Assembly: GCA_902477765.1 (NCBI GenBank)
Contig: CABSIM010000011.1
Location: 1-56,974 of the forward strand
DNA: 56,974 nt
Origin: an uncultured Clostridiaceae bacterium
Lineage (GTDB): Bacteria > Bacillota > Clostridia > Lachnospirales > Lachnospiraceae
Direction of reading: 5' to 3'
In this document: in pieces, positions 8,121 to 16,554 of the stretch
How the letters are laid out: the number at the start of each line of letters is the position of its first letter
How positions within the stretch are numbered: position 1 is the first letter of the stretch
Notes under the pieces: model-generated
Database searches by the model: none
What the model saw: the letters and a program-made list of their open reading frames with translations, nothing else
What the model was told of the DNA's origin: nothing
Made by a program: the position numbers and the translations under genes

Positions 8121-10163
8121 TCAGTCCCTCCCCTCAATTTTTTCAAATTTCCATGCAGGCACTTTACATACCGGACAGAGTTCCGGGGCCTGGTCACCCA
8201 CATAGGTGAAACCGCAGACCGTGCAGACCCAGATATGAGTATTCTTAAGGAATTCTTCTCCCTCCCGCTCATAACGCTGAATCAGAGAATGCAGAATGGC
8301 AGTGACTTTCTCACCCCAGGTGCAGATTCTCAGAGTGCCGCGGTCGGAAACAGCTTCGGCCTGAGAGCGGAGAGCAGGATAGCCGCTTTCCATGTCATGG
8401 CGGAGCAGTTCCTCCAGATGCATGACGGTCTCGTCAGAAATCTGAGGAACACGGGCAGTGAAAAAGTCAGACAGTTCACGGAACAGGGAGGCTTCCCTTT
8501 CTTTATACTGCTTTTCGCAGCCGCGTGCCAGATTGGAACACAGAGCAGCCAGCACGCCAGGAGAAAGTTCCTTCAGATCTTCTTCATGGCAAGGGGCTGA
8601 AGGAGCTGCCCCGGGAACGACGGCAGCAGGGGAAGCGGCAGCTTCTGCACGTTCAGGAGAAAAGGACGACTTTCCGGCACCGCACAGGGGACATACCCAT
8701 GTGTCAGGCAGATCCGGAAATGGCCGGCCTTCCTTTGCTTCGTCATAGACATAGCCGCAGATACTGCAGATCCATTGATTCATACTGTTTCCTCCTTCCC
8801 GAAACACATCACTTCTGTCTTTATACGAAGTGTGGAGCATTTTTTCGGCCATTTCGCTGAGGGGCTGTCCGTAGAACTGCCGGTATACCTGAATGATATC
8901 CGGATTTTCATGGCTTTTCCGCAGAGCCATGCTTTCATCCCGACGGTAAAGACCGGCGATCCGTTCCTTCCTGGTGCGGTCAGCGTCCTTCAGAAGGTCC
9001 TTGGGCTGGCCGCCTCCGCCGATACAGCCTCCGGGGCATGCCATGACCTCAACAAAATGATATTGTTTTCCGCTTTTTCCCATGGATTCGATCCAGGTAC
9101 GGGCATTGGCCGTTCCATAGATCACCGCCACGTTCAGATCCATATTCCCGATCTGCACCGTGGCCTCCCGTACGCCTTCATATCCGCGGACATCCTGAAG
9201 TTCATACAGCGATGCCGGCGCTTCTTTATGAGTCATATATTCATAAGCGGTGCGCAGGGCAGCTTCCATGACTCCGCCGGTGGCTCCGAAAATAACACCG
9301 GCCCCGGAGGCGTGTCCCATGATGGAATCATAACCGGAATCTTCCAGGTCCTGGAACCGGATTCCTGCTTCACGGGCCCATCTGGCCAGTTCTCTTACGG
9401 TGATGACCTGATCCATATCCCGCATGGAGGGAACCTGATGATAGCCGGCGGATGCGCACATTTCTTCGCGCCGTATTTCGTATTTCTTGGCAGTACATGG
9501 AGTCAGGGCCACATTGACGATTTTTTTCGCATCAAGGCCCATCTTTTCAGCAAAATAGGTTTTGATGGTAGGACCCTGCATTCCGATGGGACTTCTGGCG
9601 GTGGAAAGATTGGGCAGCAGAGACGGAAAATAGAGTTCGGCAAAGCTGACCCATCCCGGACAGCAGCTGGTGAACTGGGGCAGGGGAGCGGTTTTCTCCG
9701 TGATCCGGCGGATCAGTTCGCTGGCTTCTTCCATAATGGTCAGATCAGCGGCAAAATTGGTATCCAGGACATAATCTGCGCCCAGGGCACGCAGAAGAGC
9801 CACCATTTTTCCTTCCACAAAGGTACCCGGCTCCATTCCGAATTCCTCGCCAAGAGCCACGCGGACAGCAGGAGAAGTGCTGACAATCACGATTTTTTCC
9901 GGGTCGGAGATGGCAGCCCGTACCTGACCGCATTCATCCCGTTCGGTGATGCTGTCCGTGGGACAGACATTGGCACACTGGCCGCAGTTGATGCAGACGG
10001 CATGATTTCCCGTCTGCTCCAGAGTATAGGTGCCATGGACACCCATGGCGTGGGTACAGACTTCTTTGCACATGCCGCACCGGATGCATTTTTCCTCATT
10101 CCGGAGAATGCTGGGGTTGTCAGGTTCAATGGGGACACGTACAGATAACGGCAGATGATTCAA
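8121..10163 (-). CDS. [FeFe]-hydrogenase fused to a double-rubredoxin module
   Basis: This 680-aa protein starts with two [4Fe-4S] motifs (C26/29/32/36 and C57/60/63/67). An H-cluster domain follows: TSCCPGW at 165-171, LTPCTAKKYE near 220-229 (the usual Met before the Pro is Thr), and EVMACPGGCIGGGGQP at 372-387. The proton-relay Cys (C167) is present, so catalysis is plausible. The hydrogenase part ends near residue 455. Residues 461-680 carry a rubredoxin (CSICGYVYD, CPLCG), an Ala/Pro linker, a helical region and a second knot (CTVCG, CPVCK). Codon 461 is an ATG with AAGGAGG 7 nt before it. The start overlaps the perR stop by 4 bp. I infer H2 oxidation feeding the rubrerythrin downstream. 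H2 evolution is the alternative. Confidence 0.87.
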   Translation of the reverse strand: MNHLPLSVRVPIEPDNPSILRNEEKCIRCGMCKEVCTHAMGVHGTYTLEQTGNHAVCINCGQCANVCPTDSITERDECGQVRAAISDPEKIVIVSTSPAVRVALGEEFGMEPGTFVEGKMVALLRALGADYVLDTNFAADLTIMEEASELIRRITEKTAPLPQFTSCCPGWVSFAELYFPSLLPNLSTARSPIGMQGPTIKTYFAEKMGLDAKKIVNVALTPCTAKKYEIRREEMCASAGYHQVPSMRDMDQVITVRELARWAREAGIRFQDLEDSGYDSIMGHASGAGVIFGATGGVMEAALRTAYEYMTHKEAPASLYELQDVRGYEGVREATVQIGNMDLNVAVIYGTANARTWIESMGKSGKQYHFVEVMACPGGCIGGGGQPKDLLKDADRTRKERIAGLYRRDESMALRKSHENPDIIQVYRQFYGQPLSEMAEKMLHTSYKDRSDVFREGGNSMNQWICSICGYVYDEAKEGRPFPDLPDTWVCPLCGAGKSSFSPERAEAAASPAAVVPGAAPSAPCHEEDLKELSPGVLAALCSNLARGCEKQYKEREASLFRELSDFFTARVPQISDETVMHLEELLRHDMESGYPALRSQAEAVSDRGTLRICTWGEKVTAILHSLIQRYEREGEEFLKNTHIWVCTVCGFTYVGDQAPELCPVCKVPAWKFEKIEGRD
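8781..8797 (-). promoter_or_regulatory. Internal ribosome site and ATG for the rubredoxin module
   Basis: On the minus strand AAGGAGG (8791-8797) lies 7 nt before an in-frame ATG (8783-8781). The ATG is codon 461 of the hydrogenase fusion and starts a rubredoxin domain (MNQWICSICGYVYD). The spacing is near ideal, so a separate 220-aa protein may be translated. Confidence 0.6.
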
Positions 10164-10552
10164 TGATTCACTTCCTTTTCATGTTTTTTCATTTGTTTTT
10201 TTCTGCAGTCTTCACAGATATACAGAAGTTTCAGATCATAGGACAGGATGGGAATTCCCACCTGTTCCTGAAGGGACAGGGTCAGATCTTCCAGGCTGAT
10301 GTCCGTAAGCCTTCCGCAGCGCCTGCATACCAGATGATCATGGCGTTCGGTACGGTCATACCGGTCAGGCATACCCTCCACGGTAATCCTGCGGATAAGG
10401 CCGGATTCCGTGAGCCTGTTGAGGTTGTTGTATACGGTGGCCAGTACCACGGCAGGATAGGTCTCCTTCAGAACTTCAAAAATCTGTTCCGCTGTCATGT
10501 GATTCCGGGAAGTTTCCACAATTTCCCTGATTTTTTTTGCATATTTTGTCAT
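10160..10552 (-). CDS. perR: Fur-family peroxide sensor, PerR-like
   Basis: This 130-aa regulator has an N-terminal winged helix (TAEQIFEVLKETYPAVVLAT, then VYNNLNRL) and a C-terminal metal-binding half. Structural-zinc cysteine pairs are visible as CRRCG and CEDC. HDHLVC carries the regulatory-metal histidines, and D85-type RYDRTERHDH spacing fits PerR better than Fur or Zur. In the family, Fe-loaded PerR represses until peroxide oxidises a ligand histidine. Its gene leads the operon, and an operator overlaps the promoter, so it probably represses itself, the hydrogenase and the rubrerythrin. Fur is the alternative, but the downstream genes favour PerR. Confidence 0.82.
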   Translation of the reverse strand: MTKYAKKIREIVETSRNHMTAEQIFEVLKETYPAVVLATVYNNLNRLTESGLIRRITVEGMPDRYDRTERHDHLVCRRCGRLTDISLEDLTLSLQEQVGIPILSYDLKLLYICEDCRKKQMKKHEKEVNH

Positions 10553-10566
10553 AGCAGCCCTGCTTT

Positions 10567-10581
10567 TTAGAATGATTCTAA
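10567..10581. promoter_or_regulatory. PerR box (7-1-7 palindrome)
   Basis: TTAGAAT-G-ATTCTAA is a perfect 7-1-7 inverted repeat that closely resembles the Bacillus Per box (TTATAATnATTATAA). It covers the expected transcription start, 5 bp downstream of the -10 element, and ends 14 bp before the perR start codon. Confidence 0.8.
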
Positions 10582-10585
10582 ATTT

Positions 10586-10614
10586 ATTATAGGGGAGAGA
10601 AAGAAAAAAGTCAA
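10586..10614 (-). promoter_or_regulatory. Sigma-A promoter of the perR operon
   Basis: On the minus strand TTGACT (10609-10614), a 17-nt spacer and TATAAT (10586-10591) form a near-consensus promoter. The adjoining operator lies over +1, a position suited to steric repression. Confidence 0.85.
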
Positions 10615-10735
10615 GAGGATTTTTCCGTGAGGCGGAAAGCGACGGAAAACCGGATGCAGGAAAAGAAAATGGAAATGGAAAGTTTCCGCACCGGCTGTGT
10701 TTGAAGTACCCGATGATATCCGGGCATGTACCGAC

Positions 10736-10770
10736 AGAAAAAGCCTGACGGAAATGGATCCGTCAGGCTT
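10736..10770 (-). terminator. Terminator after cardiolipin synthase
   Basis: A perfect 12-bp stem (10741-10752 with 10759-10770) and a 6-nt loop are followed on the minus strand by a run of five T. It lies 22 bp after the cls stop codon. Confidence 0.88.
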
Positions 10771-10791
10771 CTGCAATACGGAAATATAAGA

Positions 10792-12369
10792 TCACATCAG
10801 CGGTGCCAGAGGTTTCAGAATGATTCCCATGAGCCGTCTGACCGGAGGAATATCCCGGAGATTTTCCCTGGTGATCATACGGCATTTCTCCCAGGTGTCG
10901 GCGAAGTCATTTCGGATGTCGGAAATGCAGTCAGTGCCCCAGAGATAGACGGCACATTCAAAATGATGGTACAGACTCCGGTAGTCCAGATTGATGGTGC
11001 CCACCACTGCTTCCCGGTCATCGCATACAAACACTTTGGCATGGACAAATCCCGGTGTATATTCCGCGATCTTCACACCTGCATCCAGCAGGGCCGCATA
11101 ATGCGTGAATGCCAGGCCGTAGGGTGCTGACTTGTCAGGAACACCGGGAAGGATCAGACGGACGTCCACACCTCTCTGGGCGGCATAAATGAGGGCCATT
11201 TCCATTTCATGATCCAGAATCAGATACGGAGACATGATATGGACATAGTCCACCGCCCGGTTCAGAATATCAATATAGACCTGTTCCCCCACCCGGTAGC
11301 GGTCCAGCGGACAGTCGCCGTAAGGAACGACAAACCCTCTGGCTTCGGGTCTGGGCTCCGCCGGTACATGGATAAAGCGGGAAAATTCGGGATTTTTCAC
11401 ATCCAGATTCCACATCTGAAGGAACAGAAGCGTAAACGAGGGAACAGCCTCACCGCGGAGCATGATGGCCGTATCTTTCCAGTGTCCGAATTTGACAATA
11501 TGGTTGATATATTCATCCGCCAGATTAACCCCTCCGGTAAATGCTGTCTGGCCGTCGATAACAAGAATTTTTCTGTGATCCCGGTAATTGTAGTGCGTGG
11601 AAACAAAGGGCATGGCAGGCGAAAAGGCCTTGCACTGAATGCCCAGCTTATGAAGACGTTTCGGATAGTCGCGGGGAAGGGTGGAAAATTCGCAGGTACC
11701 GTCATACATGACCCGTACTTCCACGCCCTGAGCCGCTTTTTGTGCGAGAATCTCAAGGATTTTTCCCCACATCAGTCCTTCATCTACAATGAAATATTCC
11801 AGAAAGATAAAATGTCTGGCCTGCTCCAGCTGGTGCAGCATCTCCGAAAACATAGCTTCTCCCAGCGGAAAGTAGGTTACCTCTGTGTTGGCGTAGACGG
11901 GAAAGCATCCGCTCTGTCCGATGTAGCGGGCAAGGGCAGCGGCGCCGGGACATTGCTTCTTCAGAGAACATTCGGTCTCCGGCCGGGCAGGGAGACTGGA
12001 ACGGGTCAGATCAATGAGCTGGGCGGCACGGTCTCTGAGGGCACGATGACCTACATCACTTTTGGTGTACAGATACAAAAGGGCTCCCGGCATGGGCATC
12101 AGCATGATGATCACCAGCCAGGTGATTTTTGCGGTGGGATCCAGGCGGCCGTTCAGCAGATACAGCACCATGCAGACGGAAAACAGGACGGCGCCGCCCC
12201 AGATATGGGGCAGGAATCCCGTGAACCATCGGAAAGCACCGAACAGGAACATGACCTGCAGAATCAGCAGAAGAACGATGAGCCCCATTCTGCTGAATAC
12301 AGCGGAAATAAGATTTTTCTTTCCCTTGTCCAGCAGGGAAAGTCCGGAAGATTCATTTTTATCACTCAT
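10792..12369 (-). CDS. cls: Cardiolipin synthase, phospholipase D type
   Basis: This 525-aa membrane enzyme joins two phosphatidylglycerol molecules to give cardiolipin and glycerol. Two N-terminal transmembrane helices (about residues 25-75) are followed by two phospholipase-D HKD motifs: HRKILVID in the middle and HAKVFVCDD near residue 450. Each is followed by the family's GG or GT turn (FTGGVNLADEY; VGTINLDYRS). Length is typical of bacterial ClsA-type proteins. AAAGGAT lies 7 nt before the ATG. The gene stands alone between its own terminator and a convergently unrelated regulator. Confidence 0.92.
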   Translation of the reverse strand: MSDKNESSGLSLLDKGKKNLISAVFSRMGLIVLLLILQVMFLFGAFRWFTGFLPHIWGGAVLFSVCMVLYLLNGRLDPTAKITWLVIIMLMPMPGALLYLYTKSDVGHRALRDRAAQLIDLTRSSLPARPETECSLKKQCPGAAALARYIGQSGCFPVYANTEVTYFPLGEAMFSEMLHQLEQARHFIFLEYFIVDEGLMWGKILEILAQKAAQGVEVRVMYDGTCEFSTLPRDYPKRLHKLGIQCKAFSPAMPFVSTHYNYRDHRKILVIDGQTAFTGGVNLADEYINHIVKFGHWKDTAIMLRGEAVPSFTLLFLQMWNLDVKNPEFSRFIHVPAEPRPEARGFVVPYGDCPLDRYRVGEQVYIDILNRAVDYVHIMSPYLILDHEMEMALIYAAQRGVDVRLILPGVPDKSAPYGLAFTHYAALLDAGVKIAEYTPGFVHAKVFVCDDREAVVGTINLDYRSLYHHFECAVYLWGTDCISDIRNDFADTWEKCRMITRENLRDIPPVRRLMGIILKPLAPLM

Positions 12370-12481
12370 TGTTTTTATCCTTTGCAGGGAAGGTTTACAG
12401 AACCGCAGATACAGGGATATTCAGAAGAAACCGGAAAACACCGGCCCGGGAAGAAATATCCCGAAACATGGTTTCCGGCTG

Positions 12482-13033
12482 TCAGCGGCTGTAAAAAATC
12501 AGCATGCTCAGTTCGGCGGTTTCTGCTCCCGGGTTCCCGTAGGCGTGGGGGACATCGGCACAGAAACGTATGGAATCGCCTTTTTCAAGAAGATACCGTT
12601 CTCCGGCCACTGTGATTTCCGCCTGACCTGTGAAAACAGTAATATATTCTTCAGAACCGGAAAGGTGAGGCTGGGCTTCCAGACGGCCGCCGGGTTCAAT
12701 GGCAATGCGGTATGTTTCAAAAAGAGTTTTTTCACTGAAGGTAAAGACGGGATAATTGAGATAGCGGCCGCCGTCTTCGGACAGCGGGGTGATTTCCCTC
12801 TGCCGGATAACTGATACCGGATCCTGACTCCGTTCCACCAGGGAAGTGAAAGAAACTTTGTATCCGTTGGCAATTTTCCAGAGCACGGAAATCGTCGGGT
12901 TGACTTCACCCTTTTCGATCTGTGCCAGCATGCTGCGGGAAACACCTGTGGCCGCGGCCGCAGCATCCAGCGTCAGTTTTTTCCGCTCCCGGATGTTTCT
13001 GGCATTGGCTGCAACAATATTTGTAACATCCAT
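12482..13033 (-). CDS. XRE-family regulator with C-terminal cupin
   Basis: This 183-aa protein has a helix-turn-helix of the XRE type (residues 1-65; LTLDAAAAATGVSRSMLAQI) and a C-terminal cupin barrel (about 105-180; LEAQPHLSGSEEYITVFTGQ). Such regulators sense small ligands through the cupin and often control a neighbouring exporter or catabolic gene. I chose the ATG at 13033, where AGAGGA lies 10 nt upstream, over a longer reading frame that begins inside AT-rich promoter DNA. It is divergent from a LysE-type exporter gene 113 bp away, its probable target. Confidence 0.85.
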   Translation of the reverse strand: MDVTNIVAANARNIRERKKLTLDAAAAATGVSRSMLAQIEKGEVNPTISVLWKIANGYKVSFTSLVERSQDPVSVIRQREITPLSEDGGRYLNYPVFTFSEKTLFETYRIAIEPGGRLEAQPHLSGSEEYITVFTGQAEITVAGERYLLEKGDSIRFCADVPHAYGNPGAETAELSMLIFYSR

Positions 13034-13145
13034 AAATACAAATCCTCTGTTGATAATATATTGGATTAATAGTATAATATAATAGAAATCCCTGAGGAAG
13101 ATTTCTTTGACGATATGGTACAATATTTAAGGAGTGATGTCAAAT

Positions 13146-13730
13146 ATGTTCAGCTGGTTTTCTTTTATGACCTATGCCTTTGTGACCGCCATTACACCGG
13201 GCCCCAATAATATCATGTCCATGTCCAACGGCGGAAGAAAAGGGTTCAGAGGTGCGCTGCCGTTCAATCTGGGCATCTGGACAGGATTTTCTGTGGTGAT
13301 GCTTCTCTGCACGTCTTTCTGCAGCGCATTGTCTGCCCTGATTCCCCGGATCAAAACGCCGATGCTGTTTGCAGGTGCGGCCTATATGCTGTATCTTGCA
13401 TGGGAAACATTCCGGAGTCAGGATGGGCTCCGGGAGAATCATTCCCACGAAGGATTCCGGTCAGGGGTGCTTCTCCAGTTTATCAATCCCAAGATTTATA
13501 TTTACTGCATTATGTCCATGGAGGCATATATTCTTCCCGTATACCAGGGGCAGATCCTGCCGCTGACAGGTTTTGCGCTTCTTCTGGCATTCATCGGCTT
13601 TGCATGTACGCTTTGCTGGTCTGCGTTCGGTTCTGTGTTCCGATGGCTTTTTTCCAGACATGCAAAGACAGTCAATACCATTATGGCTCTTCTTCTGGTC
13701 TGGTGTGCCGCCTCGCTGTTTCTGGCATAG
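13146..13730 (+). CDS. LysE/RhtB-family amino acid exporter
   Basis: This 194-aa membrane protein has the LysE-family opening (AFVTAITPGPNNIMSMSNGG), a conserved Gly-rich first helix pair, and about six hydrophobic segments. The family exports amino acids or their derivatives, but the substrate is unknown here. The start at 13146 is preferred because AAGGAG lies 11 nt before it, while two earlier in-frame start codons fall on or next to that ribosome site. The divergent XRE-cupin gene probably regulates it. Confidence 0.85.
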   Translation: MFSWFSFMTYAFVTAITPGPNNIMSMSNGGRKGFRGALPFNLGIWTGFSVVMLLCTSFCSALSALIPRIKTPMLFAGAAYMLYLAWETFRSQDGLRENHSHEGFRSGVLLQFINPKIYIYCIMSMEAYILPVYQGQILPLTGFALLLAFIGFACTLCWSAFGSVFRWLFSRHAKTVNTIMALLLVWCAASLFLA

Positions 13731-13830
13731 CAGAGGATGGCAGGAAACGGAAAACCGGAAGAAAGAGGCCTGTCAGAACACGGATTCGCGCCTTTCACAG
13801 ACCTCAGGATACATATGGGAAAAATATACT

Positions 13831-15534
13831 TTAAAGCTTCAGTCCCCGGAAGCGGTTGAAGCAGGCGAAGATTTCCTGTTTCCTGGGTCTTGCCAGGAAC
13901 GCCGGAGCTGTGCGGCTCTCACAGAGAACATCCATGGTCTGCCGGTCCATGAGGGAATCGATCTGTTCCACGATACGGCGCAGATCAGTCTTTCCGTCCA
14001 GGAGATGTTTCTGCGCATAGACCAGACAGTAGCCCAGAGCAGCTGCCTGTTCGCTGTCTGTCAGCTGTTCCACGTACCGCAGATCAATGGTGTCGCGGTT
14101 TATGGATACTCCGTCGCGGCCGAGGGGTTTCATCCTGATCCGGTCACTGCCCCGAAATTCAGGGGAAGGAGCGGGGCAGCGGTTAAAATCGGGAGTTTCG
14201 GCCGGCTCCGGAAGCGAAAGATTCATGGGAAACTCCATGGCCGCCTTCCTGGCATATGCCGTGATTTCTCTGGGGACATACCGGTCCATCTGGATGATAT
14301 GGTCTGCCGCGTGAAAATAGGCACCGGAGCTGCCGGCAACGATGATGGAGGAAATTCCGTATTTTTCATAGAGTTCCCGGAGACGTTCGAGAAAAGGCGT
14401 TATGGGTTCCATGTCTCTGTGAATGACCTGCTGCATCAGCTCATCCCGGAACATGAAATTTGTGGCGCTTGTGTCCTCGTCAATGAGAAACAGAGCGGTG
14501 CCTGCTTCCATGGCTTCCATGACGTTGGCTGCCTGAGAAGTGCTTCCGCTGGCATTTTCCGTCATAAAGTGCCGGGTGTCCCTTCCGTCCGGCAGGCCGT
14601 TGATGAACATGGAAATATCTGTCCGCCGGATGCTCCTTCCGTCTTCTGCGCGGATTTTTACAGCTGTTTCATCTGTAATGACATATTCTCTCCCGTCTCC
14701 AGGAATATGATTGTAGACTCCAAGTTCCAGAGCCTTAAGCAGAGTGGATTTTCCGTGATAGCCTCCGCCGATAATCAGCGTGATTCCTCTGGGAATCCCC
14801 ATGCCTGTGAGTTTTCCTTTGTGAGGAAGATTCAGGGTCACGGAAAGCTCCTCCGGAGACCGGAAGGGAACCGCATGTTTCATGGGAAGAGCAGAAACGC
14901 CTGAAGCGCGCGGCAGGATGCTGCCGTCTGCCACAAAGGCACAGAGCCCCAGCCCGGGCAGAAGATTACGGATGTACTGCTGGTCTTCGGCCAGGTCTGC
15001 AATGGACTTAAGGCGTCCGGCATCAAGATTCCTGTAAAACAGAGAGGCTCCGACACAGCGCGGAACCAGTTCGAACAATATCTTTTCCAGCTCCCGGGCG
15101 TTGATGGTGCGCCCGTTGGCCGGAAAACCTGCTTCAAAGCGAAGCAGAATATTTCCGCTTTCGGGATCAAGACGGCAGGCGGTTCTCTCAAGAACTTCCT
15201 GTCCGCATCGGCTGACGGAAATCAGTCCGCTGTGTCCGGATCCTTTTGCCCGGAAAGATGCCTGTTCCGCCTGGCGGCCGAACAGACGGGTCAGTTCATC
15301 CTGCAGAGCGGTCCGCTGGGCCGGAAGCCGGTACAGATCCGGCGGAAATGCCGCCGTTTTTCCATTTACATGGATGCTGAGACGGGACGGGGAGGCAAAG
15401 GGGTCCCCCTGAACATGATCGATGGACAATACATAGCCGGGAAACTGGTAGGTACCTCTGGTATCTTTATAGGCCGGATAGCTTTTCCGGTCAATCCGGG
15501 CAAGCAGATTTTTCAGATCCGATGATGTCTGCAT
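13831..15534 (-). CDS. Predicted ATPase of the ABC class
   Basis: This 567-aa soluble protein matches the ABC-class ATPase family (PF09818 type). A Walker A variant, GGGYHGKSTLL, lies near residue 260. The segment ALFLIDEDTSATNFM looks like Walker B, and SIIVAGSSGAYFHAADHII is a further conserved block. The N-terminal 220 residues are family-specific. No membrane partner is encoded nearby, so it is not a transporter subunit. Its cellular role is not established. It is transcribed alone from a good promoter at 15621-15649 and is convergent with the LysE-type gene. Confidence 0.8.
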   Translation of the reverse strand: MQTSSDLKNLLARIDRKSYPAYKDTRGTYQFPGYVLSIDHVQGDPFASPSRLSIHVNGKTAAFPPDLYRLPAQRTALQDELTRLFGRQAEQASFRAKGSGHSGLISVSRCGQEVLERTACRLDPESGNILLRFEAGFPANGRTINARELEKILFELVPRCVGASLFYRNLDAGRLKSIADLAEDQQYIRNLLPGLGLCAFVADGSILPRASGVSALPMKHAVPFRSPEELSVTLNLPHKGKLTGMGIPRGITLIIGGGYHGKSTLLKALELGVYNHIPGDGREYVITDETAVKIRAEDGRSIRRTDISMFINGLPDGRDTRHFMTENASGSTSQAANVMEAMEAGTALFLIDEDTSATNFMFRDELMQQVIHRDMEPITPFLERLRELYEKYGISSIIVAGSSGAYFHAADHIIQMDRYVPREITAYARKAAMEFPMNLSLPEPAETPDFNRCPAPSPEFRGSDRIRMKPLGRDGVSINRDTIDLRYVEQLTDSEQAAALGYCLVYAQKHLLDGKTDLRRIVEQIDSLMDRQTMDVLCESRTAPAFLARPRKQEIFACFNRFRGLKL

Positions 15535-15620
15535 GATTTTATTCCTCCGGTGTTCTGTTATGAATAAATGGGCGGGTATACTTTCGTGCTGCCGGATATG
15601 GCGGCACTCTTACAGAGGCT

Positions 15621-15649
15621 ATTATAACTGAAAAATCAGGTGATTACAA
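15621..15649 (-). promoter_or_regulatory. Sigma-A promoter of the ABC-class ATPase
   Basis: On the minus strand TTGTAA, 17 nt and TATAAT are read. The CDS starts about 85 bp downstream. The rest of the 275-bp gap (15535-15809) shows no gene. Confidence 0.65.
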
Positions 15650-15809
15650 ACCCGGGTTCGGAATGAAATGTCCGGGGACTTCGGGAAATGAGAAAAGAAT
15701 AAGATGCGGTTTCTTCTGCCGCCGGCCTTGAAAGCGGCTGCGGAATCATGATATCATGAAATATATTATGAAACGGCATATGAAATTTTACAGGATTCAG
15801 GAGGAAATT

Positions 15810-16439
15810 ATGATGGACCGGAACGGAATCATGATCCGAAGGGAAACGGACGGAGAGCACAGAGAGGCGGAAGCACTGACCCGTGAGGCATTCTGGAATG
15901 TGTACAGACCCGGATGCCTGGAACACTATGTGCTTCATGTGCTGCGGGAGGACCCGGCCTTTGTGCCGGAACTGGATCTGGTCATGGAAAAGGACGGGCG
16001 CCTCATCGGGCACATCATGTATATGCAGGCCAAGATTGAAGCAGATGACGGAAGAACGATTCCGGTCATGGCATTCGGCCCCATCAGTATTCATCCGGAG
16101 TTTCAGCGTAAGGGATATGGAAAACTGCTGCTGGAAACGTCCATGAAAAAGGCGGCGGAACTGGGAGCAGGCGCCCTGTGCATTGAGGGAAACATTGACT
16201 TTTACGGAAAATCCGGGTTTGTGACCGGCGGAACCCTGGGGATCCGTTATCACGGGGAACCGGAAGCGGAGATGGTGCCTTATTTTCTCGTAAAAGAACT
16301 GAAAGCGGGCTTTCTGGACGGAATCACCGGCGTATATTTCACACCGGAAGGATACTTCGTGGATGAAGAAAAAGCAGAAGAATTTGACCGGAACTTTCCG
16401 CCGAAAGAAAAGAGGAGGCTTCCGGGACAGCTGTTCTGA
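15810..16439 (+). CDS. GNAT-family N-acetyltransferase
   Basis: This 209-aa protein has the GNAT core: the acetyl-CoA pyrophosphate loop near residue 95 (HPEFQRKGYGKLLLE, the QxxGxG/A signature) followed by EGNIDFYGKSGF. The substrate is unknown. AGGAGG at 15799-15804 favours the ATG pair at 15810 and 15813 over the upstream in-frame ATG at 15756. It is flanked by divergent and convergent unrelated genes, so it is probably monocistronic. Confidence 0.82.
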   Translation: MMDRNGIMIRRETDGEHREAEALTREAFWNVYRPGCLEHYVLHVLREDPAFVPELDLVMEKDGRLIGHIMYMQAKIEADDGRTIPVMAFGPISIHPEFQRKGYGKLLLETSMKKAAELGAGALCIEGNIDFYGKSGFVTGGTLGIRYHGEPEAEMVPYFLVKELKAGFLDGITGVYFTPEGYFVDEEKAEEFDRNFPPKEKRRLPGQLF

Positions 16440-16554
16440 AACCTGCAGGGCAGAAGAAAACGGACCGGAGGCAGATCGCGATGGCGGCAATACCCGGCGG
16501 AAGGTCAGGAACGAAAAAGCCGCAGAAGTCAGCGGAAAGTACAGTCCGCCGAAT

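Noticed and set aside
8775..10148. A 457-codon frame antisense to the hydrogenase gene
   Set aside because: It is a shadow of the well-matched hydrogenase gene, and its protein resembles no family.
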